NCBI RefSeq assembly: GCF_041260155.1
Contig: NC_091931.1
Location: 32,401,041-32,465,040, forward strand
DNA from: Ptychodera flava
Taxonomy: Eukaryota; Hemichordata; Enteropneusta; Ptychoderidae
Direction of reading: 5' to 3'
DNA length: 64,000 nucleotides
Shown here in pieces: positions 24,001 through 34,270 of this stretch (position 1 is the stretch's first letter; each line of letters begins with the position of its first letter). The notes beneath the pieces are model-generated. The model saw nothing but the letters and a program-made list of their open reading frames with translations, had not been told where the DNA came from and searched no databases. The position numbers and the translations under genes were made by a program.

Positions 24001-24940
24001 TCTAAAAATCAAATATTAGCCTGTTAAAATTTGTTAATTTGTTAAAATTCTTTAATACTACAAATCTTTGTCTCGCGCCCATTGTTTGAACCATACTGCT
24101 TACTTTCAATATTTAATGTTCGATCCATACCTCGGCTCTATTTCCTGCATGTTAGCATCCTTGCTGCCGTAAGGCAACCACCGCATACAGCGTATAGGGT
24201 GTCACTGCGCCCCGAGTGGGAGAACTGTTTATTCTGTAAGCGCTTAGGTCAAGTTGCAAATTAAACCAGACGTAATTATGTTCTTCGCCACTCCTTTTCC
24301 TCTCAACAGTTTCGTTTTAAGCCCTATATAGAGTTCGACCATCACAATTTAACGGTAAATGTTGCTCAGACAGAGTGTAGCATAATATGTATAAATTGCA
24401 GAACGTAGAGTATGTTTCCTGAGAAGACAATGCTGAAACAATATATCTGTTTTTATTTAAGAAAACATTCTATGTCTCTCAGTTCTGTCGACTTTTACAT
24501 ATCAACATTCTTGGCATACTTCCTACCTTTGCCTTTGGTATACTTTTCCATACCTTTTCACATCATTCCTTGATCAAATACTTGTGGTTTCTCACTATTG
24601 TAATGACGTGAATATGTTTGTTGTAGACACTAATAAGTGCGCAGGTGTCACAAAGGATCAAATATACATACAAAATAATCCTTCTGAAAAAAATTTCACA
24701 ATGTTAATGTACGACAAGGAAATTCAAGTAATATCACCTACCAATGGCAGCAGCCATGAGGCTTGCTGCCGTGAACATCCAGGAAACGGTTTCTGCACCA
24801 TCTTCGAAATATCGAAGAAACTCTACCATGAAGAGGCCCGACGTTACCAATATCCCGACGTAGTATGTGTGCATTGTAAAGCTGGCTACCACAATCAGCC
24901 ATCCCCTGATCGAGCCATCCTGTGAGTTGTCTTCCTTCAT
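21008..24940 (-). CDS. SLC16/MCT-like transporter gene B (intact)
   Basis: Coding exons on the minus strand are 24742-24940 (MKEDNSQDGSIRGW), 23806-23949, 21613-22536 and 21008-21171 (stop TGA). Donors and acceptors are GT and AG, and all introns are phase 1. They total 1431 nt, or 476 residues. The SLC16 motifs are present: DGSIRGWLIVVASF at residues 8-21, and YFTKRYALANGLSGLGASVG in exon 3. GYLVSKCGARK in exon 2 is the loop motif between segments 2 and 3. A loop of about 80 acidic and polar residues separates the halves. Exon 4 ends in a charged cytoplasmic tail. It is a proton-coupled or facilitated carrier at the cell membrane by family. The substrate cannot be told. It is the closest paralogue of gene A, including its flanks. 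Intron 2 carries two small transposons. Confidence 0.93.
22615..23085. mobile_element. hAT-type MITE with CCCGG ends in intron 2 of gene B
   Basis: The 471-bp element has terminal inverted repeats. The left end is cccggcggtggcagtccccg, continuing ggttggtgggtacc. The right end is the same with ggtgg for gcggtgg. It is flanked by the 8-bp direct repeat cacattat (22607-22614 and 23086-23093). No coding capacity is seen. The 8-bp duplication indicates hAT-type integration. Internal motifs such as aagtacccc and gtaccccttt recur inside both arms. Confidence 0.88.
23309..23636 (+). mobile_element. GGCGCG-ended MITE family, copy 1 (intron 2 of gene B)
   Basis: This copy aligns with 52497-52776 and, inverted, with 53141-53503. 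Shared blocks include gcctcggggacagatattc, gatggcggccattttgaat, gtaatttgtttctgtag and tttcgaggcgca. The ends are more diverged than in the other copies. The right end is followed by ttat where the others have ttaa. The family is non-coding. Confidence 0.75.
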
Positions 24941-25545
24941 TGTTCCTTAGCTTATTGAAATTCGATGTGGTGTCTCTTCTATTAAACAAATAGAATGGCG
25001 AATAGTCATACATTTTAAAGATCGTACAGAATTATACTTTGTTCAAGAGAATTATCATTGATTTATATGAAATCGCTCATCACAAGCATCAATGATAAAG
25101 CCGGGTCAGTTTATCGCGATTCTGTGTTCCAATTTTTGGTGATATTTAGCATAAAACATCTAATCAAATTTTGCTGTTCTACGCAACGATTTCCCAATTA
25201 ATTACAAGAGTTGAAGCAAATTACTAAGTAGAGCCTAATTCACACAGACTCTGTGATCACTCTCGAATAATCGAATAACGTTGGAATACCCAGAGGCCTG
25301 CATATTCAATGTTAAACTTTGAATTGTATTTCCACCGTCGTTTTCGGAAAGGTTACCTTTAAAGATTATGAAATATGCTGAGGCATGATCAATTGCGGCC
25401 AAGTCTCCATAAATTTTCATGTAAACTGGACAACGTTACATGCGCGTTTTCACGAACTTTGACCTGGGTTTTAACTTTGATCTATTTCACGGGCCGTGAA
25501 ACAAACAAACATATTGGAGAACTATAGCAAGGTCATCTCTCAACG
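24941..25545. other. 5' flank of gene B up to the Polinton
   Basis: About 600 bp remain between the start codon of gene B and the Polinton target site. The promoter of gene B should lie here or beyond the element, at 42690 onward. I see no clear promoter motif. Confidence 0.4.
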
Positions 25546-25551
25546 CTCCAT

Positions 25552-25866
25552 AGTAGTAAGGAATATTTGACCTCCAGGACAAAATAAGAATTTTACACCC
25601 ATTTTATTCATTTATCTACATGAAGCGAAGGAAAAATTAACCATCCATGTAACTAAAGTGTGACCCTGACCTATATACGAACTCACGCATGCGCAACAGG
25701 GGTTTGGCGCAGCCTGAACTAAGCGGGAAATTCCCTGCTGAGCATGTTTATACACGTTCCGAAGGTGTACGGGAAATTCCGTGTGAGTCATCACCATCAA
25801 ACTAGCCTATATAAAGGAGCTCCGTTGTCAGTCCGGCCGACCGGTCGCGGAGTCTAGCTGATGTTG
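25552..25866 (+). repeat. Polinton left terminal inverted repeat
   Basis: It matches the reverse complement of 42375-42683 over about 310 bp, with a few substitutions and small indels. It holds tatataaa (25808-25815) followed at 25828 by tcagtc, an initiator-like hexamer, and an upstream ctatatacg. The TATA-to-initiator distance is shorter than usual, so promoter activity is only a possibility. It contains one copy of the cgttccgaa motif at 25755-25763. Confidence 0.93.
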
Positions 25867-25896
25867 AACTCGGAGTTCCTATCGGTGCGAACTTGT

Positions 25897-26960
25897 TCAC
25901 CTGATAGATAAAATTTTAGTAATTTCCTCTGAACTTAAAATGTGACGGAAGACCATTACTTCAAATAATATGAGACGTTTCAGATGAATGGTACTGATAT
26001 CTAAAGTGTTCACTCTTTTATCTCTACGTACAAATGTAGTTCCTAAGTCGTTCTCTATTCTATTCCCACCAACAAAACATTCAATACTCATTTCCCCTCC
26101 CCGATCTTTATCGATACTTATGATAATATCACAAGTTGTTCTGTTATCTGTTTTCATAGCATAATATCCAACCAAATCGTCAAATTCATCTCCAGTAGCT
26201 AACTTTAACACATCTAATGAGAACTGTACCATGTTGAAGTATTTTCATATTATCAGTCATCTGTTGATTTACTGTCTGTAAAGTGAATTCAGCTGCCTCA
26301 TCACCGACACTTTTAAGACCCAGTTTCTTTAAAGTTGTGTCCCAAAATAATCTAACTGGAACTCCGCTAGCTGTATACGAGCAATAATTCTCCCCCTCGT
26401 TTATCCACCTTCTTAGTGTATTATCTGCCTTCATTATTGTATTAAGAGGACTAATTTTAAAGTGAATCGGTATACCAAGAAGTGCAATGTATGGATTCGT
26501 AGGAGTAAGCCAACTACGAAAATCTAGCAACTTATATTTGTTTACATTGCTATCAAAATAAATCACATTCGGAGTTCCTGGTGGTTCAGCAACACCTCCT
26601 GCAATTTCACTACCCAATATATCTAAGATGTTACGCGGCACATTATAAGGCATGAATTTCTGACTAGCCGAATCCCATGTCAGAGCAAAAGGAGTAGAAT
26701 CATTCGAAGCCTTTGTGGCGTCAATTACAGTTTCATCAATGTCTTTAAGTTCGGAAAATTCTACAGCATGCTCGTGGGATTGCACCGCGGCATTGGCTAA
26801 ACGAAATATTTTTCGCGGTCCTTATAACGAAGGACGTAATCCTTATTATGATTAGCAGCCATCTTAGTATTATTGTTAACTTTAACATCACTCAGATCTT
26901 CAAGCTCAAGATTTTGCATACGAATTGTACCTAGACCGAAGCCACTTGGATCAGACATAC
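25897..26960 (-). pseudogene. Polinton left-end protein, fibre-like with lectin-like end
   Basis: The region runs outward, toward the left terminus. Near its start are LEDLSDVKV followed by YVLRYKDREKYFV, and then LKDIDETVI followed by FALTWDSASQKFMP. This repeat pattern (L-D-V/I, spacer, aromatic/basic strand) is like the stalk of phage tail fibres. The last segment ends EVMVFRHILSSEEITKIL, the ending typical of laminin-G/concanavalin-A-like folds (E-hydrophobic-hydrophobic-hydrophobic-hydrophobic-R/N-x-x-L-S-x-E-E-I). By inference it could be a surface attachment protein of the ancestral particle. The region is broken. I do not know a described Polinton homologue. Confidence 0.5.
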
Positions 26961-27017
26961 TCCGTAGGGACCTATATACAGTGAAAATTAAAATAATACC
27001 TTGTAATATACACAACC

Positions 27018-27481
27018 ATGGCTTCAGCTATAGGAATGACAGTTCTCGGTGCTGTATTAAATGCAACGGCATTCACAGGAGGAAATATTATCGGACAAAA
27101 GCTTTCTGGTAATGGTGACGCTCTTATTGAAGAGAAAGTCGACATGATAAAGCATTAGAAAAATTTGAACATGATCGCAACGTCTGGTCAGAAAAAAGAT
27201 TACTACAGGCTGACTGGGAAAGAGAAAATCAGGCAAAGGATGCACATGCTGCGGCAGAATTAAGAGATACAGATGCAGAAATCCTGGAAGAAGCAGAAGC
27301 GGTGCAAAGCAACTCTACGTCAAGTCCAGCGCAAGCGTTAGCGCAATTCTCAGATTATTATCAACCCAGCCCTGAGCAAAAGAAATATGAGATGATCTAT
27401 ATTGCTGGAGGATTAGTCGTGGGATGGTTTATGATTACACCGGTAGGCGGAACGACTACAATAATTCAATACAAAAGCTAA
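27018..27481 (+). pseudogene. Polinton small membrane protein region
   Basis: It starts MASAIGMTVLGAVLNATAF with a hydrophobic N-terminal segment. A charged Glu/Ala-rich helical stretch (about 27170-27320) and a second hydrophobic segment (IAGGLVVGWFMI, about 27400) follow. It ends within the tail of the minor capsid candidate on the other strand, with a convergent overlap of about 26 bp. The function is unknown. The region is broken. Confidence 0.5.
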
Positions 27482-28186
27482 TTGGCCAGTTATTGAAATC
27501 GATCATGTTCCCATCCTGATCTGTTATCCAGATACGAATTGAATTCATGTAATCTCCCCCTTTTCTCAATGGCATAGCTATCGCCATGCTCCCGTTTTTA
27601 AAATCGTAAGTAACCTTTTCACTTATTTCTCTCGTATCCCGGATGGGAAGTATTTGTAAACAGTCCGATAATTTTCCCTGTATGTATCCTCCGGAGCCAA
27701 ATGAAACATAATTTCCAGTAACATCGACTACATCTGAATGAACTATATATTTAGTGACTGTTAAGAAATCCACTTTCTTCGGACTCATAGTACTTTTTAT
27801 AACTGGGTTGTCCTCAGGTTTTATCTGAAAAACCAACTACGTTGGCGAAGCTACCTGTAGCATTGAAATAAACTTTAACATCTTTAGCCAAAGTTAGAAG
27901 AACATGGTTTGTCGGCAGATGTTTTTCAAAATTAATTTTTTGCTTCAACCCGATTGCTTTGTTTAACGTATCGATATTGTAGTTACCTGGACGTATTGAT
28001 TTAGTCTTCTTCGGTTGGTCCACCTTCTTGATATTTTATTACATTATTCGTCGATGTTATGTTATGCCATGAATTATATAGTCCGCACTCTAGCAGTCTT
28101 ATCTTCGTAAACTGTGTCGTGTCAATACAAGGGTAAAAATTAACAGTAACAGGTTCACCTGTTTTGCTTTCAATCCAAATGATCAT
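27456..28186 (-). pseudogene. Polinton minor capsid (penton-like) protein candidate
   Basis: The start MIIWIESKTGEPVTVNFYP leads into LECGLYNSWHNI, then GNYNIDTLNKAI, GSFANVVGF, YIVHSDVVD and finally IRIWITDQDGNMIDFNNW. This order (L-x-x-C-x-L-Y-N-S-W near the N-terminus, IHCDLID-like in the middle, VKDENGNLFDF-like near the end) is what I associate with the single jelly-roll minor capsid proteins of animal Polintons. The expected length is about 230-245 residues, and the span here fits. The region is broken. The assignment is by pattern and not by search. Confidence 0.6.
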
Positions 28187-28241
28187 CGTTGTACGTTGTA
28201 TGTATATATTACTAAGTATAAATGTTCGATGAATATTATTA

Positions 28242-28470
28242 TTACGAAGTATAAGGTTCTGCAGGAATAATATTTTTCTGTTCAAGGAGATCTTTGGTCG
28301 CAACCGCGGCAGCAGTCGCACCGCCTAATTTTGCCAAGCGAGTTAAATTTGGTCGACTTGGATCGCCAACCTCTATTTCAAAAATTTGCTGGAGATCATA
28401 AGATATCCCATCGCAAGTCCTGCGATTACAATACCATCGTACATTGTGTTTACAACTGTTTTAATATCCA
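28242..28470 (-). pseudogene. Polinton small membrane protein
   Basis: It begins MDIKTVVNTMYDGIVIAGLA with one hydrophobic segment. A polar tail follows, including SRPNLTRLAKLGGATAAAVA. It lies between the minor capsid candidate and the next membrane protein, all on the minus strand. No function is known. The region is broken. Confidence 0.4.
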
Positions 28471-28522
28471 TGATTGCTGACTAGTATATAAAATAAAAAA
28501 TAAAAATAAAAAATATGGGTAG

Positions 28523-28869
28523 TTAATCCATCTCATACAATGTAGAGGAGCTGGGAACACCCCCCTCTCCCTCCCCCTCCCCCTCCCTCCCGTCGGAACT
28601 GTTCCGGAGGGAGCCGCTACTGGCTCTGTTTTTTTCCGCTTTCTTATTTTGGGGAGCAGCCCCTTTCCGATCTGAACTCGATCGATTAACGGACAGGGGG
28701 TATGCCGAGCACGCCCCCAATATAGCCCTAATGCAGTCAATGAAACTCCCACAATTCCTAAAACAAGATAACATTTATTATACCAGCGTGAATTATTATC
28801 ACACTGTTCTTTCATTGTAGGCGGTAGACTAAGTGCTTCAGTCGCTACCGCATCGCTATCATGAATCAT
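28523..28869 (-). CDS. Polinton single-pass membrane protein, unknown
   Basis: The frame begins MIHDSDAVATEALSLPP. It has a hydrophobic segment (YLVLGIVGVSLTALGLYW, about 28715-28770) and then a basic region. The far end runs into a CT-rich, low-complexity stretch (28555-28600), where the reading frame is doubtful. I do not recognise it. Confidence 0.4.
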
Positions 28870-28910
28870 TGCTTTTAGTTTCTTCTCCTTGTTTTTCCTG
28901 TTCCATTCCG

Positions 28911-29510
28911 CTAATTTCTTGCCCGCAGCAACTCTCCCTGATGCTTCGGCGGTAACGTCACTTTCTCTATGTTGCGCTGTGGCGTAGGGAAGGTCGTCCC
29001 TGACGGAGTCGTTTCCGGTGTGGGCTCCGTCGGCGGGCCGGAGCCGTTTGCTGAGTCGTCGAAGTTGAATCCATTTATTTCAGGTACTATATTAAACCCG
29101 ATTTTTTTAAAATTTAAATGTTTACCCGTAATTAAACCGGTGGAAATTAGAGCAATCAGGGGCCCCCACGTGTACGCTATCCGTCCTGATAATCGTTTTA
29201 TTTCACTGTTTAGAATAAAATCCTTTTTAAGATCAGTGGCATAGTTATCTCGATCATCGATTGGAACTACCTGACTTATTGCACGGGCCCCTAGATCTAT
29301 GAAACTTTGAGTGATGGTATCACTTATAAGAGAACTGTATTTCGCTTCATAGACTTTAAAGGCTCGTGTTATGAATTCATCTTTCCACGTTTCCACTTCT
29401 CTAACTGTAATCTCCTTACCAAAAAATAACTTACTTTGACCACTTGCGATGACACAGAGTATTTTTTCACGTTTTGTCTCTATTATGGATTGATTATTGT
29501 CCGAAGGCAC
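28911..29510 (-). CDS. Polinton protein of unknown function with one membrane segment
   Basis: The 199-residue frame starts MPSDNNQSIIETKREKILCV. It is helical and charged over the first 130 residues, then has a hydrophobic segment (WGPLIALISTGLI) and a Pro/Thr/Gly-rich linker (PPTEPTPETTPSGTTFPTPQ). It looks whole. Its place in the run of minus-strand genes next to capsid candidates suggests a structural or morphogenesis role, by inference only. Confidence 0.5.
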   Translation of the reverse strand: MPSDNNQSIIETKREKILCVIASGQSKLFFGKEITVREVETWKDEFITRAFKVYEAKYSSLISDTITQSFIDLGARAISQVVPIDDRDNYATDLKKDFILNSEIKRLSGRIAYTWGPLIALISTGLITGKHLNFKKIGFNIVPEINGFNFDDSANGSGPPTEPTPETTPSGTTFPTPQRNIEKVTLPPKHQGELLRARN

Positions 29511-29522
29511 CGAAGCCCTTCC

Positions 29523-29740
29523 GTTCCGATAGGGGAACCGTTCCGGTAGGGCGCTGCCATATTTGCTGCTGCCGATGACTTTATTAAATTCTCCATTGTT
29601 TGCAGTATGTTATCTATTCTTAGAAAAAATAAAAAATTCGTTTAAACCTGAATCCGAAATAAAGTATTAACATAGTCTGGAATGTTAGTACCCCTAACAG
29701 AACCGTACCGATAGGGATTCCGACAGGGATTCCGGGAAAA
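29523..29740. repeat. cluster of GTTCCGATAGGG-type motifs
   Basis: Several related motifs sit together between divergent genes: gttccgatagggg (29523-29535), gaaccgttccggtaggg just after it, and accgatagggattccgacag at about 29703-29722. They belong to the element-wide motif family described in the findings. The rest of 29511-29895 is AT-rich and should hold the two divergent promoters. Confidence 0.6.
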
Positions 29741-29895
29741 TTCTCCTCCATTTAAATCTATATGTATATAGAAACACGAATAATGAGTACAGACCTATTC
29801 CCAGTTGCTTTTCAATTGAATAAGACGAGCATACCAACAGTACAGCATGCTGATACCCCCCTACCAAACCGAATGGAGGAATAAAACCTATTCTC

Positions 29896-31183
29896 ATGGA
29901 CTTAGAAATATATGTAACACCGACAGATAAATTTACTTTTCATCCACGGGATATATTTAAAGATAACGTAATCACTCATCGATCAGCGAAAGAAAGTAAT
30001 GTCTGGCTGGGCGGTCCAAACATGAAATACTGGGACCAGCAACTGAATTTCGCTGTATGGTGCAGCACTACTGGTTGTGGTATATCATTCGCCCATCTCT
30101 TCGATAAGAAATTTCCGCCCCAAATACGATCATTCTGCCGTTTCCATGTATATTTTACAATACGTCGTATCCTTCACGAAATGCAGGTTGCACTTCCAGA
30201 CGACCCCCTCCCCACCTTCAAAGCTGGCGACAATCCGTACAATCTCGTCCAATATGAACTTCTATGTACTGAATTTGGAAATATAAGCCCAACGAAGTCC
30301 GACTTTCGATATCGAAAAGGTCAAAATAAAGGTCTTGGTTATGGATATGAATATTACACTAATCGTGGGCCTGTTCGACAGCCAAAAGCGATATACAACG
30401 GTCGGGACTTTTTCCTCTCCGCCGACGGAGGCGTTTTCTATACACATACCATTTTTGGAAAGAAAAAACATAAATTGTCCGACAAAGACCGACCGCACTA
30501 CTATTTCTTCCGAAATGATGGATCGGAGGGACAATACAATAGTTTCATTCCTCTGAAGGGAGACTCGGGACTAACAAAGGCCGGTCTCGCCCGCCTCAAT
30601 GAAAGCCTTGAAGCCTACGTATATTGCATACTTGGCGCACAAGCAAATATTCGTAGTACCATAGTGGGCGATACTGGCAGTGCACAGCAAGTCCGAAAAG
30701 AATTCGGTGTTCTCCTCGAAGATGAAATTCGCAATACCGACAAAGTAATCAGTTATCGGCGATACCAAGACACAATAATGAATACTGGTGTCAAACTTGA
30801 TATGGCAGTCTCACCCAATTTACTTCTCTTACCGTCTGAGATGGTCATCTTTCGGCCCGGCAATCTCGGGTTATAATAATGAATTGCAATACGCTACAGA
30901 ATCTATGTCCTTCGGGGTGAACGGTGATATAAACACGGAAGTTCGAGAAAGTGCTGTACACGAGATGGAAGGAGGGGAGGAGGGGAGGGATCCTGTGAAG
31001 TGGCAGGACGAGCCCGGAGAGTCACCACCACCACCTCACAATGACACGACTCGGTCCCCGAAGGCCCTTCGGAACGCTTCGGAACGGGCAGCAGCAGTGA
31101 CCGGCGCAGACCCTATTCATGAATATGGTAAAATTGGTTTGTTATCTTTAGCAATATTCATTACATTTATGTACAGTATATAG
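29896..31183 (+). pseudogene. Polinton conserved protein, unknown (PY/PW-type)
   Basis: The first frame (29896-30876) starts MDLEIYVTPTDKFTFHPRDI and includes WDQQLNFAVWCSTTGCG and QNKGLGYGYEYYTNRGPVR. The end of the region has GYNNELQYATESMSFGVNGD, a Pro/Glu/Ser-rich linker and a C-terminal membrane segment (GLLSLAIFITFMYSI). I have the impression that proteins with these blocks are conserved in invertebrate Polintons, but I cannot name a function. It lies directly upstream of the ATPase. It is broken at about one place. Confidence 0.5.
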
Positions 31184-31189
31184 ATCCGA

Positions 31190-31771
31190 TGTATGCAACT
31201 GTACCATTCAACATGATTGTAACTGGACCGACAATTCTGGCAAAACGGAATATGTAATGGATCTCCTCACCGGTCCGTACCTAGGAAAATTCGAATATAT
31301 AGTTTCATTTGTCCGACATTCATGAACAATAAAACGTATAATAAAAGATTCATTTTCACCGATGACAATGTGTTTGTGTTTCCAGTCGGACTCGATGCTG
31401 TGGATGATACACTAGCCTTCGTACGGAACGAATGGGTCGGTACAAACACTTTAATAGTACTCGACGACTGCGCCGCGTCCAAAGATATGAAGAAGCGCAG
31501 TGACGTTTTAGTCAAACTTGGTTTCAGCGCAAGACACGACGGACTATCTGTCTGGGTTCTGACTCAGCAATATACTAGTATTAGTAAACCATTTAGGGAA
31601 AACATACAGATGTTAGTACTTTTTTACACGCCGAGCAAGACAGACAACAAAACTATTATAAAAGAATATGGAATGGAGGTGTCAGAACGGGAGGCCACGG
31701 ACCTGGTCAGACAATTGAAAAGTAGGCCATTCAGTAAACTAGTATTTCATTTACGCATCCGTACGACATAA
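31190..31771 (+). pseudogene. Polinton packaging ATPase (FtsK/HerA superfamily)
   Basis: The region shows NMIVTGP, the beginning of a P-loop, near 31210-31230. A Walker-B-like strand TLIVLDDCAAS lies at about 31448-31480. A sensor-type QYTSISKPFRENIQMLVLF block follows. This order fits the A32-like genome-packaging ATPases of Polintons, which pump DNA into the capsid. The usual length is about 200-250 residues, and the span fits. The region is broken near its start. Confidence 0.8.
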
Positions 31772-31795
31772 ATTTTTCGTATAATATAGCAATTA

Positions 31796-32919
31796 TGGAA
31801 GCTGAAGCCGAAGGTGACAACACCGAAGGTACTCTTAGAGAATTATATTACAACCCGAAAACTGGTTTTGGAGGTGTACAAAAATTGTATGACGCAGCAC
31901 GCGCCAGCGGACTCCACGTTACTAAGAAGAGGTACAGGACTGGTTAAAAACTCAGCTAACTTATAATCTTCATAAACCGGTCCCTCGTACTCGTGGCGCG
32001 TTCCGAAGGGGGCCGGCGCGTTTTCGTAACATCGATAGACTCACAGTGGCAAGCTGATCTAGTGGAATTCCCTCCCCCATTCGCAAAAGAGAATCGTAAA
32101 CATTCGATACATGCTAACAGTAATAGATGTGCTCAGTAAATATGCATGGGCCAGGCCGATACAGTCAAAAACGGCTGATGATACGTTACAGGCGCTACAA
32201 GACGTGATTAAGAAATCCGGGAGAAGGCCCGACAAACTTCAGACAGATGAGGGGCGGGAATTTACTAATCGAAAAATGCAGGGGTGGTTGGAGGAGGCGG
32301 GAATTCACTGGTTTCACACCTACAGTGACAAAAAAGCTAGCGTCGTTGAACGTTTTAATCGAACTCTTAAGACGATGATGTGGAAATACTTTACATACAA
32401 ACAGACACGTTCCTGGCTCCCCATTCTACCCAACTTCTCGAGAATTACAATAACACCGTTCACGGAAGTATCAAAATGAAACCCAGGGACGTAACAGAGG
32501 AGAACGATTGGCAGGCATTTATACACTATTCGGTCCTGAGTTGGCAGCCGGGGGAGCCAACCCTGAATTCAAGCCGGGAGAACGTGTCCGAATTACAAAA
32601 TACAAGACCACTTTAAGAAAGGATATTTACCAATTGGACAGAGGAGATTTTCGTGGTTTCAAAAGTTGTGTATGCGGCTGGACTGGGAACGCCACCAGTT
32701 TACAAAATAAAAGATCTGAATGGAGAGGAAATACTCGGCACTTTCTATTCTGATGAACTTCAGAGCGCCCTTTCGGAACGCGACGAGCTGTACAGAGTAG
32801 AACGAATTTTGAAGACGAAAAAAATTAGAGGAAAGAAATATTATCTGATAAAATGGAAAGGTTATCCAGAAAGTTTCAATAGTTGGGAGCCAGAGGAAAA
32901 TGTTATTAGTACTTCGTAA
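31796..32919 (+). pseudogene. Polinton retrovirus-like integrase with chromodomain
   Basis: The N-terminal zone (YNPKTGFGGVQKLYDAAR) is typical of Polinton integrases. The core has the first Asp in IDVLSKYAWARPI (about 32126), the second in LQTDEGREFTN (about 32246) and the Glu in SVVERFNRTLK (about 32348). A C-terminal chromodomain at about 32791-32910 reads YRVERILK then YLIKWKGY then WEPEENV, with the aromatic residues expected to hold methyl-lysine. It would insert the element and create the 6-bp duplication. The region is broken at several places, but the chromodomain segment reads open. Confidence 0.88.
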
Positions 32920-32983
32920 GTTCCTGTGCTGGTACTTGTCAAGTACTTCGTAAGTTCCTGTGCTGGTACTTGTCAAGTACTAA
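32908..32983. repeat. 34-bp tandem duplication at the end of the integrase
   Basis: Two identical 34-bp units (32908-32941 and 32942-32975) start agtacttcgtaagttcctgt and are followed by another agtact. The integrase stop codon lies in the first unit. Within each unit, gtacttgtcaagtac is near-palindromic. The block sits between convergent genes, so it could act as a shared 3' end. Confidence 0.9.
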
Positions 32984-34202
32984 CGTAAGTATTTACGAAA
33001 GTTACTCAATAAGAACCATGGAGGAAGTCTTAATTTCTTGAAAGAAGAAAGTGACAACTTACCATTATTCTTCCAACCACCTGGCCAAGTATTTATCATG
33101 TACTGTCGTAAGTAATGTTCACTTATTGCATCTTTTTCGGCAGTATGTGGATGAGGTGGTACAGGGGAGGTTCCTGAACATATTAAGTTTGCAAGATCTT
33201 CAAAGCGACTGTGCATGTTACCACAGTCCGTTCTTTCGAGTCCCCCTTTTTCAGCTTTATCTATAAGTTCTGGTTGAAGTATAATGTACACAACTGACAT
33301 GAGCCATAGACAAGTAACTTCAAAGTCCGGTGTTACAGAACCGTAGGGTTTCATAATGTCAAGTGCTCGTAGGTCAAACGGAGCATTATAAGCACACACA
33401 GATTCACAAGCGTTAAGAAGTTTGTGTAGGTTCTTTAGTGAGACTCGAGGTTGTTCTAGTTGTTCTTGACCAGGTGGGAAGTACGCTTTTTCAAGTTCAC
33501 CTTCGCATGAAACCGTCTATTAAAAATCCCTGGCTGCCGCTATCGCGTGCCGAAGGGCTGCCCCATGCAATTCCAAAGTCAAAAGCTTGTGGAAAATCTA
33601 CTGGTCCGACTGTCTCTGTATCAATCGTTGGATTAAGTATATTCTTGAGAACTTCAGGCGTAAGGGGCTGACTAATTACCAAACATGGAAGCCTGTAGTC
33701 GTGGCAAATTTCTAAGAAAGTCTGTTTGAACTTGTTGTGAATCTCTTCTAGTTCTTCTAAGGCGGTACCGGTGATTTCGTACGACCTGGCTCGAGTCAAC
33801 ACATTCCGCCTGCAATAATCCCAAGGCATATCTTTGAATATGATAATGAAACTGGGTAAATGGTCAATGCTCTAGAAACAATCTTTTTTTCTTCCCACTC
33901 CGTGGAAACGCCCCGGATTCGAGAAAAAGTCAGATGTTGAATTATGGAAGAGTCACAAATAATGTATTGTTCCTCCCTCCTCCTCCCAGCCTGACATTGT
34001 AAACTAAGCGTATGTTCTATAAACTGGTTCTGAAAATCGGCAATCGAAACGGGGGTGACACGCCCATTATAAAAGTCGGCAATGTTGCTGGAAAAACTAG
34101 TGTCAAATTCTGGTACGTGATACACCTCCGGTCCCTCCGCAAATTTATTGCATCGTAACTCTTACCACTTCCAGTTGGTCCATTTATGAATATGTATGAC
34201 AT
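32980..34202 (-). pseudogene. Polinton cargo: deoxynucleoside-kinase-like and DEDDh exonuclease motifs
   Basis: At the start, MSYIFINGPTGSGKSYDAIN holds a clear P-loop (about 34158-34181). Next come VPEFDTSF followed by FYNGR and FQNQF, and then RRNVLTRARSYE with LEELEEIHNKF. Together these resemble the substrate site and the basic lid of deoxynucleoside kinases. The second half has the three DnaQ-type exonuclease motifs in order: IDTETVG (about 33620), NAPFDLRAL (about 33375-33387) and HTAEKDA (about 33130-33147). These equal D-x-E, N-x-x-x-D and H-x-A-x-x-D. By inference the region carried nucleotide-salvage and 3'-5' exonuclease activities. The region is broken at several places, so whether it was one protein or two cannot be said. 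Confidence 0.6.
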
Positions 34203-34270
34203 TTTGGGGATACTATATCATAGAAAAAATTTTTTTAAATTATTTTTATTAAGATATATACGATAAGACA

